A DNA stretch of 64,000 nucleotides from an uncultured Desulfobacter sp. (GTDB lineage Bacteria > Desulfobacterota > Desulfobacteria > Desulfobacterales > Desulfobacteraceae), in contig NZ_OY762229.1 of assembly GCF_963665355.1 (NCBI RefSeq), positions 1,736,001 through 1,800,000 of the forward strand, read 5' to 3'. This document shows, one piece after another, positions 28,494 to 37,408 of this stretch (positions are counted from its first letter, which is position 1; every line of letters starts with the position of its first letter). A program made the translations under genes and the position numbers. Under the pieces are notes generated by a model. The model was given only the letters and a program-made list of their open reading frames with translations, was not told the DNA's origin and did not search any database.

Positions 28494-30287
28494 ATGATAA
28501 TTACCTGCGAAAAGTGCTTGACCCGATTTGCCCTTGATGACGCCCTGATCAAGCCTGGGGGGTCAAAGGTCAGATGCAGTCAATGTCAGCATGTGTTTAC
28601 AGCCTTTCCAGCGAAGATTCCGGATGTGGCCCCGGAAATTGAAATGCCTGACCTGCCGGAACCCCAAGTGCAGGCCATCTCCTTTGATGCACCCGAACTG
28701 CAAGGCGATTCCGGTCCTGACGAGCCACTGGATGGCGATTTCGACATTACCTATGATTCGGACAGTCAGGATACTGACATGGAAGATTTAGAGATTGATT
28801 TCCCGGATCTTGACTTCGATGAACCGGACCTGGGCGATACGGGATTCAACCAAGATCGGTCTGATCACCAGGCAGACCCGGACGCGGCGTATTTCCAGAA
28901 ACATGAGACTGATATTGAAGACCCGAACCAAAATCTTGACGACGATGGCCTTGATTTTGAATCTGCAGAATTTAAATCTGGTTTTGGATTAGATGAATCA
29001 GAGTCGGACCTTCAGGATGGTGGCCTTGAACTGGACGCCCCGGATTTCGAGTTTGAAGAAATTAAAGATGCCGCCTCCTCTATGTCGGTATCAGTATCTG
29101 CAGACGAGGATACTGCCGATATTGAAATAAGTTTTGACCAGGAAGAAGGTTTGGAGCTTGAACTGGCCGATTTGTCCTTTGATATGGATAACACAGCCGA
29201 ACAGGCATCCTTCGCTGATGGTCTTGAATTGGAGGCCCAAGAGGATGAAGTTCCTGAACTTGAACTTGACAATGGCTCCCAGGCAGACCTTGCCATGGAA
29301 GATGACGGTGCGGATTCATTCCCGGAATCCGAAGACGTAGCGATTGATGTACCTGCCCTGCATCATGGGGAAACAACTGAAGAACAATCGGATATACCAG
29401 CAGACGAAGACGATTTGTCTTCCAATGTCGTCAACCTTGAATTGGGTGACGCCGAAGAACCGGATGCCCGGAACGTGGATGATGAAGCGGGTGAGGAAGT
29501 GAGTGAGGCAACTGAGCAGGCCGTCTCGGACCAGGATAAATTCGAGGAGTATGACAAGGTTCTGGAACAGCAGACCGAGCCGGAAAACAGCGCATATGTG
29601 GCGGAAATCTCACAGCCATTGACCGAGAGCCCAATCGAGACCGCCACCGATGAGTTGATGGATCCAGACCCCTTGGTTGATCCTCCTTCGGCACAAAGTA
29701 TCCGTCAAAAACGAGGAGCCAAGAAGAAACAAAAGGGAAGCCTGATGGTTAAAATTCTGCTGGTGCTGCTTCTGCTTCTTTTGGCTGTTTATGTGGCCAT
29801 TATCCGCCTTGGTCTCAACGTTCCGATGGTATCTGATATTCAACTGCCCTTTATTACGGAGTGGCTTCAGCCCAAACAGGCACCCCAGCCTCCATTGAAA
29901 CCTGTCCCGGACGAACCCAGTATTGATGGGCGGTTTGTTTCCAATAAAAGCGCAGGAGACCTGTTCGTCGTCACAGGCAGGATTAATAATCCATCCCGCA
30001 GTGCTGTCAGCTATATCCAGGTTAAAGGCGCTCTGATGACCAAAAATAACGCCAAAGCAAGTGTCCTGACGGCTTATTGCGGCAATATAATTTCCGAAGA
30101 GGAGCTTAAGTCCGGAAATATCTCGGACATAACCAAGCAGATGAGTGTACGAGGGGGCAATCAGAACACCAATGTCAATATCAAGCCCGGGGGCTCAATC
30201 ATGTTCATGCTGGTCTTTTCAAATCTGCCCGAGGATCTGGCCAATTTTACAGTGGCGGTACAGGAATATGAACCTGCTGAAAAATAA
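28494..30287 (+). CDS. Zinc-ribbon/DUF3426 membrane protein with long acidic linker
   Basis: The first 40 residues are an MJ0042-type zinc ribbon (CEKC, then CSQCQHVF). About 350 residues of highly acidic low-complexity sequence follow, with many Asp-Leu/Glu-Leu repeats and ELEL-type runs. A single membrane helix (MVKILLVLLLLLLAVYVAII, near 415-435) precedes a C-terminal DUF3426 domain of about 150 residues. The architecture is common in Deltaproteobacteria, but the function is not known. It has 597 residues; AAGGGG precedes the ATG. The topology suggests a cytoplasmic zinc ribbon tethered to an extracytoplasmic beta domain. Confidence 0.82.
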   Translation: MIITCEKCLTRFALDDALIKPGGSKVRCSQCQHVFTAFPAKIPDVAPEIEMPDLPEPQVQAISFDAPELQGDSGPDEPLDGDFDITYDSDSQDTDMEDLEIDFPDLDFDEPDLGDTGFNQDRSDHQADPDAAYFQKHETDIEDPNQNLDDDGLDFESAEFKSGFGLDESESDLQDGGLELDAPDFEFEEIKDAASSMSVSVSADEDTADIEISFDQEEGLELELADLSFDMDNTAEQASFADGLELEAQEDEVPELELDNGSQADLAMEDDGADSFPESEDVAIDVPALHHGETTEEQSDIPADEDDLSSNVVNLELGDAEEPDARNVDDEAGEEVSEATEQAVSDQDKFEEYDKVLEQQTEPENSAYVAEISQPLTESPIETATDELMDPDPLVDPPSAQSIRQKRGAKKKQKGSLMVKILLVLLLLLLAVYVAIIRLGLNVPMVSDIQLPFITEWLQPKQAPQPPLKPVPDEPSIDGRFVSNKSAGDLFVVTGRINNPSRSAVSYIQVKGALMTKNNAKASVLTAYCGNIISEEELKSGNISDITKQMSVRGGNQNTNVNIKPGGSIMFMLVFSNLPEDLANFTVAVQEYEPAEK

Positions 30288-30342
30288 AACAGCGCATGGA
30301 TAGCTGTTAACGGTCAATCGGTAAAAAAATTTAATTTACCAT

Positions 30343-30372
30343 TTGACATAAGCTCAAACTTTGTGCTATTAA
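30343..30372 (+). promoter_or_regulatory. Probable promoter of tRNA-Met
   Basis: TTGACA at 30343-30348 and TATTAA at 30367-30372 are separated by 18 bases. The -10 is preceded by TG (extended -10). The tRNA begins 15 bases after it. Confidence 0.6.
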
Positions 30373-30386
30373 TCCCTGGTTTTTAT

Positions 30387-30463
30387 GGCGACGTAGCTCA
30401 GATGGTCAGAGCATGCGGCTCATATCCGCAGTGTCCGGGGTTCAATTCCCTGCGTCGCTACCA
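30387..30463 (+). tRNA. tRNA-Met (anticodon CAT)
   Basis: The complete cloverleaf is visible. The acceptor GGCGACG pairs with CGTCGCT, with one G-U at the end. The D arm is GCTC/GAGC, the anticodon stem TGCGG/CCGCA has loop CTCATAT, and the T arm carries TTCAATT. CCA is encoded. Elongator methionine is most likely; an isoleucine CAT tRNA (lysidine-modified) cannot be fully excluded. An integrase gene follows about 105 bases downstream, so this tRNA is the likely insertion site of the adjacent island. Confidence 0.93.
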
Positions 30464-30474
30464 GCATCTACAAT

Positions 30475-30499
30475 GGCCCCTGTCTTCAGGGGCTTTTTT
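30475..30499 (+). terminator. Intrinsic terminator after tRNA-Met
   Basis: GCCCCTG (30476-30482) and CAGGGGC (30487-30493) form a seven-base-pair stem with a TCTT loop, followed by six Ts. Confidence 0.85.
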
Positions 30500-30567
30500 G
30501 CTTTTTAGGGTTCTTCGGTCGTTTCTGGTACAAAAATGGTACAAAACATTGGTACAGAAACCGACAT

Positions 30568-32205
30568 ATGGATCATATCATTCAACGGACATCAGGTTAT
30601 TATTTCCGCTTATCAGTTCCTTCCGATCTTAGGGATTCCATTGGCACCAGAGAAATAAAAAAAAGTCTGCAAACAAGATCATTAAGTCTTGCAAAGGAGC
30701 GATCTTGTTTGATATCTGGACGGCTTAAAAAACTCTACCGGATATTGCGGAGACAAACAGTGAAGCTAACAAAAGAACAGATATCAAACATCATTGATCA
30801 GTATATTGAAGAAGGCCTGGATAACATAGATGACCCACTCCTGCCCAAACGCCCCCTATCTCCTGAATCCGTCGGAAACATGATCGAAGGCGCAGAAGAT
30901 GTCCGGTCCATGGCCTTTGAAGATCTGGTCGCCTTCAATTACAAAGCTGTGAGCACGTCAGCAGACGGCTTTCTTGTGCAGCGTGACATAGAACCGGAAA
31001 GGGATTCCAACGAATATCGGCAGCTTTGCCACGGCCTACTTAAAGCAAGTGTCGGCCTGATGGATGTCGAAGTTGCAAGAACAAGAGGTGACTATGAATT
31101 CACCTTCCCTTACGAAAAGATGGGTCTTGCGGACCTGAAGGCAATAACGATAGTACCGGCTCCGACCCAACCACCAACACCCCAAACTAAATCTCCCAAA
31201 ATCGCTGATCTGATTGAAGCATGGCGCTCAGAAAACATAACAGCAGAACTGTGGAAAGGCAGGACGCTTGATCGATACACAGGCTACCAGTCCGTAATAC
31301 TTCAAATCATTGGTATTGACATCCCCATTCTTTCCCTCAACCATGAGACGGTACGCCACTTGAAAGAGGCGCTATTAAAACTCCCATGCGGAATGAATAA
31401 GAAGGCCGAATTTCAAGGCAAAACAATGCCTGAGATAATCGAACTCAATGAATCTAAAGGCTATCCCACCCTGAGTGTGAACACCGTCAATGGCTACTTG
31501 ACCCACTTGGGTGCCTTCTTCAAATGGTGTGTCGGGCAAGGCCACATGTTACAGAATTATGCTGATGGTGCCAAGATCAAAACCAGGAAAACCAAGAGAC
31601 CCGATGAAATCAGAAAGGCCTTTTTCCAAACGGACCTAATGGTCCTATTCGGGTCTAAAGATTACCGGGAGGACAAGTTCAGGCAATCTTTCCAGTTCTG
31701 GCTTCCCATCCTTGCATTATATACTGGTGCCAGAATGAACGAACTTGCACAACTTAGACTCAAGGATATTAAGGTGGTGGATGGTATCCCGTCCCTCATA
31801 TTACAAGAAGACCCCGACGACCCAACCATCAGCATCAAAAATGCTGCCTCTCTTCGGACGATTCCCCTGCATCCGTTTATTGCCGCAGAACTGAATTTCA
31901 TGAGATATGTCCAGTCGATGAGAGACAAGGGAGAAATCCGGTTATTCCCCGAATTACCGCTTCAGAATAACAACTACGGACACAAGGCAACCAAGTGGTT
32001 CGGGACTTACAAGACCAAACTCGGCCTGGATTCAAAACAGTTGGTGTTCCACTCTTTCCGGCACACCCTGACGGACAATCTCAAGCAACAACTTATTACC
32101 GAAACACTTATTGACGAACTCACAGGTCATGCCCTTCAGGGCGAAACCATGGGCAGATATGGTAAACGGTATACCGTGGAGGTTCTTACCGGGAGGCGGT
32201 GTTAA
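30568..32205 (+). CDS. Tyrosine recombinase/integrase with frameshifted C-terminal tail
   Basis: This phage-type integrase lies just downstream of tRNA-Met. The N-terminus (MDHIIQRTSGYYFRLSVP) is typical of DUF6538 integrases. The catalytic domain shows Arg in TGARMNELAQLRL, HSFRH, the later His in LTGHALQGE, and the nucleophile Tyr in GRYGKRY. After RYTVEVL the frame runs into a stop at 32203-32205. In the next frame the expected tail continues (EAVLKLDYKLDLGHLK) to a stop at 32262-32264, so one base appears to be missing near 32185. The catalytic residues precede the frameshift, so activity may remain. Confidence 0.85.
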   Translation: MDHIIQRTSGYYFRLSVPSDLRDSIGTREIKKSLQTRSLSLAKERSCLISGRLKKLYRILRRQTVKLTKEQISNIIDQYIEEGLDNIDDPLLPKRPLSPESVGNMIEGAEDVRSMAFEDLVAFNYKAVSTSADGFLVQRDIEPERDSNEYRQLCHGLLKASVGLMDVEVARTRGDYEFTFPYEKMGLADLKAITIVPAPTQPPTPQTKSPKIADLIEAWRSENITAELWKGRTLDRYTGYQSVILQIIGIDIPILSLNHETVRHLKEALLKLPCGMNKKAEFQGKTMPEIIELNESKGYPTLSVNTVNGYLTHLGAFFKWCVGQGHMLQNYADGAKIKTRKTKRPDEIRKAFFQTDLMVLFGSKDYREDKFRQSFQFWLPILALYTGARMNELAQLRLKDIKVVDGIPSLILQEDPDDPTISIKNAASLRTIPLHPFIAAELNFMRYVQSMRDKGEIRLFPELPLQNNNYGHKATKWFGTYKTKLGLDSKQLVFHSFRHTLTDNLKQQLITETLIDELTGHALQGETMGRYGKRYTVEVLTGRRC

Positions 32206-32335
32206 AACTGGATTACAAGCTGGATCTTGGCCATTTAAAGAACTCTAAATGGAGCATTGCGTAAGGCAGCTTGTGTGCGGAGTGTGGTGTGTGGGTATGA
32301 GGGGATGCGTATATGCGGTGTCACGAAAACCTGAG

Positions 32336-32350
32336 CCCCCCCCCCCCCCC
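32336..32350 (+). repeat. Homopolymer tract of fifteen C
   Basis: Fifteen cytosines lie between the integrase end and the endolysin fragment, immediately beyond the truncated 3' end of the latter. The tract could be a slippage site or an assembly artefact. Confidence 0.85.
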
Positions 32351-32355
32351 GCCCT

Positions 32356-32574
32356 TCACGATCCAACACAGTCAGTTTCAATGATAGCGCTGTTGTGGGC
32401 GGCGCACCGGGAGGGACTGGTAATCTTAATCCAGATCCCGGTGCCGTAGGTTTCGTTGAGGTGGTCCCTCAGTCTCTGTAAGACCTCTGCCAGCCTCCTG
32501 TCCTGCAGCCCAAAGCCACATCCGCATTCGCACAGGAATTCGTGGGAACTGAAGTTTCGGGTGATGTCACCCAT
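32356..32574 (-). pseudogene. Peptidase M15-like endolysin, N-terminal fragment
   Basis: The 72-residue product begins MGDITRNFSSHEFLCECGCG and continues to SPSRCAAHNSAI, which matches the start of phage M15 (VanY-like) D-Ala-D-Ala peptidases, including the first zinc His of the RCxxHN segment. The remainder of the enzyme, with its second zinc site, is missing; the frame stops next to the poly-C tract. AAAGGAG precedes the ATG at 32574. It is probably a prophage relic. Confidence 0.6.
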
Positions 32575-32599
32575 ACATGAATCTCCTTTCGTTGGTAAG

Positions 32600-34395
32600 G
32601 GGGTTGTTGTGTCTTACATTCAGCACCCTTTTCCATTGTTCGAGGACATTTTCTTGTTACCTGTTGAGTATCCTCATCATGGCGAAACAAAGCATTTGGG
32701 GTTTACTTCCAAGGCCTCAAGATATTGAAGTTGTGTTTTGTTGAAAGGTTTTGCCAATTTTCGCTGTTTTCCAACCGTTATGATTAAAATGTTAAGGAAT
32801 TTTGTAGTCATCATGAAGGATGTGGGGGTTCTGGTTAACTGCTTCTTCCATCCTGGCAAGAGATTGCCCGTATTTTTTACATACAGCTTCAAATTTCTTT
32901 CAACCAGGCGCCAAAGGAGGAGAGAAATAAGAAGGACCAATCCCAAGGCCTCCACACGCTGGGGTTTTTTCAGGAATATAGCGTTAACGATAGCGGGATC
33001 CTTAAGAAACCCGAAATTTTTTTCGATCCCGTCTTGCTCTTTGTAGAGCCGAAGCAATTCAGCTCCCGACCAGTTCTGATCTTTATCCTGAATCGGGACA
33101 TTGGTAATGAGTACAAAGCAACCTGCATCAAGCCTGAGTTTCTCTATCTTTTCAGAATCGTCTTCGATGGTGACTTTTAAATCATATTCAATCCGTTGTG
33201 GCTTTCTGACTTCTCCAGTTTTGGGACGTCTTTTACCGTATTTGGGTATTTCGGCAATGTCCACACGCATTTTATGAAGGCTTGTTTCAGCAGCCTTGGC
33301 CAACTTTTCTGCCGCGATTTCAGCATCTGGTCGGCACTTAAAGGGCTGGGAAACCATATTCTTGATTGTTTTTTCGAGTTCGTCCTTGCTGTTTTTTATA
33401 ATGCGATCAATACGCTTTTGCCGTCTTTTATCATTGGCGTTGGAATGAACCACAATTGCCCTGTAACATGTATCTTCAATGGTGACCGTTGTATCGAAAT
33501 GACGATAGATGGCCGCAGGGCGTTTTTCACTTTGGCTTTCGGCCAAGACCCCGATATCTTGCCAGTCATCAGCCAAAACAGCTTCCGATATGACCCGCTT
33601 GCACTCACTGAAGTTGGCCGGTAGTCGGCTCAAAAAGCGGATACCGTTCTTGTCTGCAACTGTCAGATTATCAGTGATTACAAAGGCTGAATCGGCCACA
33701 TAAATGGATGCTCCGGGAGAAAAACCATATTCGGCCATATGGGCTGAAATATTGGACAGAAGTTCGTTATTGAGGGTTTTGTCCGAGGCGTTGCCGTCCT
33801 GAGTTTTTCCTATGATTGGAATGTTACGATCCACGCACAGCATAGAAACCATGAATTGTTTCAAATCCGGTCGTTTGGCCTTACTGTATCCGTAGGTGAT
33901 GTTCAAAGGTTGGTCGGGGTGATCATAATCACCAAATACTGAAACGGATGTAGTGTCAAAATGGTGATAGCGTGTGTCCAGCTTGAAACAACCGATGGCA
34001 TTCTGGGAAAGTTGAGAAAAAATTTTGTGCGTCCCTGCGTGAAAAAGCTGATCCATTGCCCGTCCAAGATTGGTATCATTGAATTGGCCAGGGGCAATGG
34101 TTTTACCAAGAAGGAGTTCGGTGTCCATGCCCTTGAAGGATTCTTCAAGGCGGTACAGTGGAGTTCTTCCTGAGAGGGTATCAATTATCATTGCAAGAAC
34201 AGTATCTCCAATAGATAGCTCCATCTGTGTATCAACCATAGCATTAATCGTCTCTACCAAATTGATCCGCTTTGCGTATTCTTTAAAAATCGGTAGAAAC
34301 CGGACATCGGTGAAACGCCATTTTTCAGTGTTGGGTATTTCCATGCTGAGCTCCTTATCGCCTTTGGGTCATTTTAGGAGCAGCATAATAGAAAA
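32600..34395 (-). mobile_element. IS1634-family insertion sequence (approximate limits)
   Basis: Limits are inferred from the transposase gene and from the point where the neighbouring transposase fragment loses its frame. I compared both flanks and could not identify convincing terminal inverted repeats or a target duplication, so the ends are uncertain by tens of bases. Confidence 0.4.
32677..34344 (-). CDS. IS1634-family transposase (DUF4277 + DDE)
   Basis: This intact 555-residue transposase has the DUF4277 N-terminal domain (FLPIFKEYAKRINLVETIN...MIIDTLSGRTPLYRLEESF). A DDE catalytic core follows, with the first Asp in HFDTTSVSVFGDY, the second in YVADSAFVITDNL, and the Glu in LYKEQDGIEKNFGFLKDP. 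It is the only complete transposase in the island. The right edge of the element probably lies near 34370-34395, where it interrupts another transposase frame. Confidence 0.88.
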   Translation of the reverse strand: MEIPNTEKWRFTDVRFLPIFKEYAKRINLVETINAMVDTQMELSIGDTVLAMIIDTLSGRTPLYRLEESFKGMDTELLLGKTIAPGQFNDTNLGRAMDQLFHAGTHKIFSQLSQNAIGCFKLDTRYHHFDTTSVSVFGDYDHPDQPLNITYGYSKAKRPDLKQFMVSMLCVDRNIPIIGKTQDGNASDKTLNNELLSNISAHMAEYGFSPGASIYVADSAFVITDNLTVADKNGIRFLSRLPANFSECKRVISEAVLADDWQDIGVLAESQSEKRPAAIYRHFDTTVTIEDTCYRAIVVHSNANDKRRQKRIDRIIKNSKDELEKTIKNMVSQPFKCRPDAEIAAEKLAKAAETSLHKMRVDIAEIPKYGKRRPKTGEVRKPQRIEYDLKVTIEDDSEKIEKLRLDAGCFVLITNVPIQDKDQNWSGAELLRLYKEQDGIEKNFGFLKDPAIVNAIFLKKPQRVEALGLVLLISLLLWRLVERNLKLYVKNTGNLLPGWKKQLTRTPTSFMMTTKFLNILIITVGKQRKLAKPFNKTQLQYLEALEVNPKCFVSP

Positions 34396-34760
34396 ATATA
34401 AATATGTCTAGGCATTCCGCATTTTTTTATATTTTGTAAAAATGCAAGGGCATCATCAGCATTCTCCGAAGCGGCTTCATAAGTAATAAGAATACGGTCC
34501 GACTCATCTTTTAGAACCATCACACAATTGTTGGTTCCCATAGGATAATAACCGTCAATATGACACTGATCTGATTTTTTTTGTTCCAGAAGTTGTTTTA
34601 AAATTTCCTCTTCCGAAGGAAGGCTGCTTCCGATTGTGTCAATCCACCTTTTCACAGACGACTTGCTTACAGGAATCCGAAACAAAACTGTGAATATTGT
34701 TGCAATATTCCTCAGACTCACTCCGCAGATAACTGCCAGAAAACATGCCAGACGCAACAC
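34396..34760 (-). pseudogene. Transposase fragment interrupted by the IS1634 element
   Basis: The N-terminal part of a DDE transposase (NIATIFTVLFRIPVSKSSVKRW, then the catalytic-type strand CHIDGYYPMGTNNCVMVLKD and DDALAFLQNIKKCGMP). The frame degenerates at about 34395, where the IS1634 flank begins. No matching C-terminal half lies on the other side of that IS, so a deletion has probably accompanied the insertion. I cannot name its IS family with confidence. Confidence 0.5.
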
Positions 34761-34897
34761 ACTTATCCATGAAATCAGAGCCTAATATTGTATAACCATT
34801 AACAAATTGCCGAGACCTGTACTATTGCGGCCCATGATCAGGGAGAATGAGATGAACTGCTCGGCTTTGATGGAGAAGAAAAATTTGCGACATATCT

Positions 34898-34907
34898 CCC
34901 CCCCCCC
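34898..34907 (+). repeat. Homopolymer tract of ten C
   Basis: Ten cytosines lie in the intergenic stretch between the transposase fragment and the SUI1-like gene. It is the third long poly-C run in this window. Confidence 0.8.
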
Positions 34908-34985
34908 TGTGGAAAAACGGAAGAATCGATGATCATATAATGATACTTTCCCTGACATTGAGGATCAAAAACGGAGTAGTTAAAA

Positions 34986-35354
34986 TTGAAAAATCGAGAC
35001 TCAAATAGCAGACTTGTCTATTCAACTGAATCAGGAAGGATCTGTCCGACCTGTGGTAAGCAGGCTGCTAAATGTATCTGCAAAAAGAAAAACACACATA
35101 CAAGCCCCAGAGGTGACGGGCAGATCCTTGTGGAAAGATCGACCAAGGGAAGGAACGGAAAAGGCGTAACCCTCATTACGGGTCTTACGCTTGAAAGCAC
35201 CTCCTTAAGGGAGCTTGCCAAAGAACTAAAACAAAAATGCGGTACTGGCGGTACGGTAAAAAACGGTACTATAGAAATCCAAGGAGATCACCGTGATTTA
35301 TTGACCGAACATCTCAACTCTCTTGGATATAAAGCAAAAAAAGCTGGGGGATAA
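34986..35354 (+). CDS. yciH: SUI1/eIF1-family translation factor YciH
   Basis: This 122-residue protein is a bacterial homologue of eIF1 that can influence start-codon fidelity. A Cys-rich N-terminus ([14 protein letters not shown]) precedes the SUI1 domain ([14 protein letters not shown], then [22 protein letters not shown]), and the domain ends [19 protein letters not shown] as expected. The start is TTG at 34986 with GGAG about nine bases upstream; no upstream ATG fits. It lies inside the eroded island between transposon relics, so it may be either a trapped resident or cargo. Confidence 0.85.
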   Translation: MKNRDSNSRLVYSTESGRICPTCGKQAAKCICKKKNTHTSPRGDGQILVERSTKGRNGKGVTLITGLTLESTSLRELAKELKQKCGTGGTVKNGTIEIQGDHRDLLTEHLNSLGYKAKKAGG

Positions 35355-35379
35355 TACCTTACGGCTTTGGGAGAGTGAA

Positions 35380-35846
35380 ATGAAAATATGGGTAGATGCC
35401 GATGCATGTCCTGCAGTGATTAAGAATATTTTGTTTAAAGCATCCCAGCGTACAAGAGTGCCATTAACGCTGGTTGCCAATCAATACATGCACATCCCAC
35501 GACTGGAGTGGATTAAGCTATTACAAGTTGCTCCCGGCTTTGACGTTGCTGACAATGAGATTGTGAAAAGACTTGAGATTGGAGATCTCGTCATCACCAG
35601 CGATATCCCCTTGGCGGCGCAAGTGTTGGAAAAGGGTGGCCATGCCCTCAGCCCCCGTGGTGAATTATATTCTTCAGACAGCATCAGAGGCCACCTTCAC
35701 TTGGGATGAGAGAATTCAAGGAGTCCTTGCGGGCCAGTGGTATCGACACCGGTGGTCCGCCTCCATTAGCTGCAAAGAACTGCAATGCGTTTGCAAATCA
35801 TCTGGAGAAACTCATATCCCAAGACAAACGAACCACCTGTCAATAA
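35380..35846 (+). pseudogene. yaiI: YaiI/YqxD (DUF188) family gene, frameshifted
   Basis: The ATG at 35380 starts a standard YaiI/YqxD protein ([18 protein letters not shown], then [19 protein letters not shown] and [13 protein letters not shown]). The frame hits a stop at 35707-35709. The missing C-terminus is intact in the next frame, from 35706 ([20 protein letters not shown]) to a TAA at 35844-35846. One extra G in the GGG at 35703-35705 would restore a product of about 155 residues. The two frames together match the family throughout, so this is a recent frameshift or a sequencing error. The function of the family is not established. Confidence 0.82.
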
Positions 35847-36034
35847 CCCCTTAAATATAATGGAAATTGCTGCTTGTGGCTACCAGCGACGAATTCTTCA
35901 AACTTCATTGTTGTTCCTCTACGTATATCCAATCTTAAAGATTTGAATTTATCCTACATAAGAGCTGTCTTTGACCCCGCCTCAAAATAAAACAAGTTGG
36001 GTGAAAATAAAATTTAACTTCCCCGGATAATACC

Positions 36035-36322
36035 TTGTCCTTGCTAGAAATTACAATACCCGTAACTTTGAGAGCCCATCCTGGAAGCTCTATCCCCATT
36101 CAAATTTTGATTTCTGCCGTTTGGTTGATTTTAGTAAGAGATAACGGCCAGGGTTGGTCCGATTCGCAGGTTGTGCTGTCTCTTGTTCTGCTAAATCTGG
36201 CAGGCGCAGATTGTGTGGATGATCTGAAAATAGTGGAGGCAGATGAGGGATTCTGTACCATTCTGAGAAGGGCAATGAACAAAATAATTTCCCTGCAATA
36301 TCCAAGGACAAGAGAAGTATGA
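36035..36322 (+). pseudogene. Transposase N-terminal fragment (IS1380-like)
   Basis: The frame contains WSDSQVVLSLVLLNLAGADCV, a block seen near the N-terminus of IS1380-type transposases, and then DLKIVEADEGFCTILRR. Only about 55 residues look genuine, and the DDE core is missing. The sequence before that block is probably non-coding. This is a relic in the island. Confidence 0.5.
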
Positions 36323-36415
36323 ATTTGTTAACTTTTTATTTGGTATAATTTGGCTTTGGTACTATATTGAAGTGGTTTTATAACAGATACGGCAGACTAA
36401 CAGATAAAGTGGTAT

Positions 36416-37177
36416 ATGAACAGATCAACAATACTCGTGCTACTTATGCTTGTCGGCAGCGCATGTCTCTTTTCGGGATGTGTGGTTCCGGCTGACAATT
36501 ATTATGCTGATCCTTATTACAGCCCCGGTATAGTGGTCGTACCGGCGCTGCCTTACACGGTGGACCTGTACTCACAACCCTACTACAACTACCACGGCTA
36601 CTTCTATTTCTATGATAATCAACATTGGTATTATAGCATGACCCCAGGCGGACAATGGGTCGAGCTGCCTCGTACCCACTGGCCGCATGACACCAGATGG
36701 AAGGGACACCATTTCCGTAATGATCATCGCGATCATAAATACGATAGACACCATGGGCCTCAGTCAAAGAAGCCAAGGCAAAACGAAAGACGTTCTAATG
36801 AAAAGGACCCGCGGAAACAGTACCCGGGCAAGTGGAACATGGATGCTCCCCAACAGGATCACAACAAAATGGAGCCGGCACCGGACAATCACAATCAGCA
36901 CAAGGTGCAGCTGCCGCACAACAAGAACCGCATGGAAAAGGATCCTCGTCAACCACAAAGGAATCCAATGCAAAAAAACAGATGGAGTAATGAAAAGGAC
37001 CCGCGGGGACACCATCCAGGAAAGCAGTTCATGGAACCTGGGAAACAAGACCGAAGCAAAATGAAGCCGGAGCAGAATAACAGCAATCAGCGAAAGGGGC
37101 TTCCCTCCCAGAATAAAAAAGTCCGGGACGGCAAAAAATCCCCCGGAGAGGAACTAATGCCCATGGTACCTCAATAG
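36416..37177 (+). CDS. Repeat-containing envelope lipoprotein
   Basis: A signal peptide with the lipobox LFSGC (Cys22) predicts an outer- or inner-membrane lipoprotein. Residues 25-95 are rich in Tyr and aromatic residues (YYADPYYSPG, YYNYHGYFYFYDNQHWYY). The rest is very hydrophilic, with His-, Asn-, Gln- and Lys-rich sequence that repeats with a 64-residue period; SNEKDPR recurs at codons starting near 36794 and 36986, each followed by PGK and later KM-P. The 253-residue product has no family I can name, although the Tyr-rich part resembles DUF-type lipoproteins in proteobacteria. It is the only intact non-mobile gene in the right part of the island. Confidence 0.72.
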   Translation: MNRSTILVLLMLVGSACLFSGCVVPADNYYADPYYSPGIVVVPALPYTVDLYSQPYYNYHGYFYFYDNQHWYYSMTPGGQWVELPRTHWPHDTRWKGHHFRNDHRDHKYDRHHGPQSKKPRQNERRSNEKDPRKQYPGKWNMDAPQQDHNKMEPAPDNHNQHKVQLPHNKNRMEKDPRQPQRNPMQKNRWSNEKDPRGHHPGKQFMEPGKQDRSKMKPEQNNSNQRKGLPSQNKKVRDGKKSPGEELMPMVPQ

Positions 37178-37266
37178 CGCCCCACTCAGCCGGGGCTGAA
37201 CTCAATTTTATAACCATTTAAAATTACAAAAAATATTTTAGTTGCTTGGAAGCGTTGATAGTCGCG

Positions 37267-37407
37267 TTATACGTATTGATCCTTTTTCGGCAGGAATAGG
37301 CCGGTAAAGCCTATTCCTGAGTTTTTATACCCACCCACCGGCATCTGGGCCGGTGAATTTCCATAGGCATTGATCCAGCAGATTCCGGCAGGGATTTGAT
37401 GAATGAC
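37267..37407 (-). pseudogene. Betaine-aldehyde-dehydrogenase-like C-terminal remnant
   Basis: Directly after the fumC stop, the minus strand encodes [17 protein letters not shown], then [16 protein letters not shown], ending at a TAA at 37267-37269. This is the conserved C-terminal segment of betaine aldehyde dehydrogenases. There is no start, and the catalytic domains are absent. The remnant lies at the probable right edge of the eroded island and is likely left by a deletion. Confidence 0.65.
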
Positions 37408-37408
37408 C

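Noticed and set aside
32600-34395. Terminal inverted repeats of the IS1634 element
   Set aside because: I compared the two flanks by eye and found no inverted match better than short chance similarity, so only approximate limits are given.
35876-35893. GGCTACCAGCG as the attR partner of the tRNA-Met 3' end
   Set aside because: Only nine bases match the tRNA end directly (GCTACCAGC), which is too short for a convincing att duplication.
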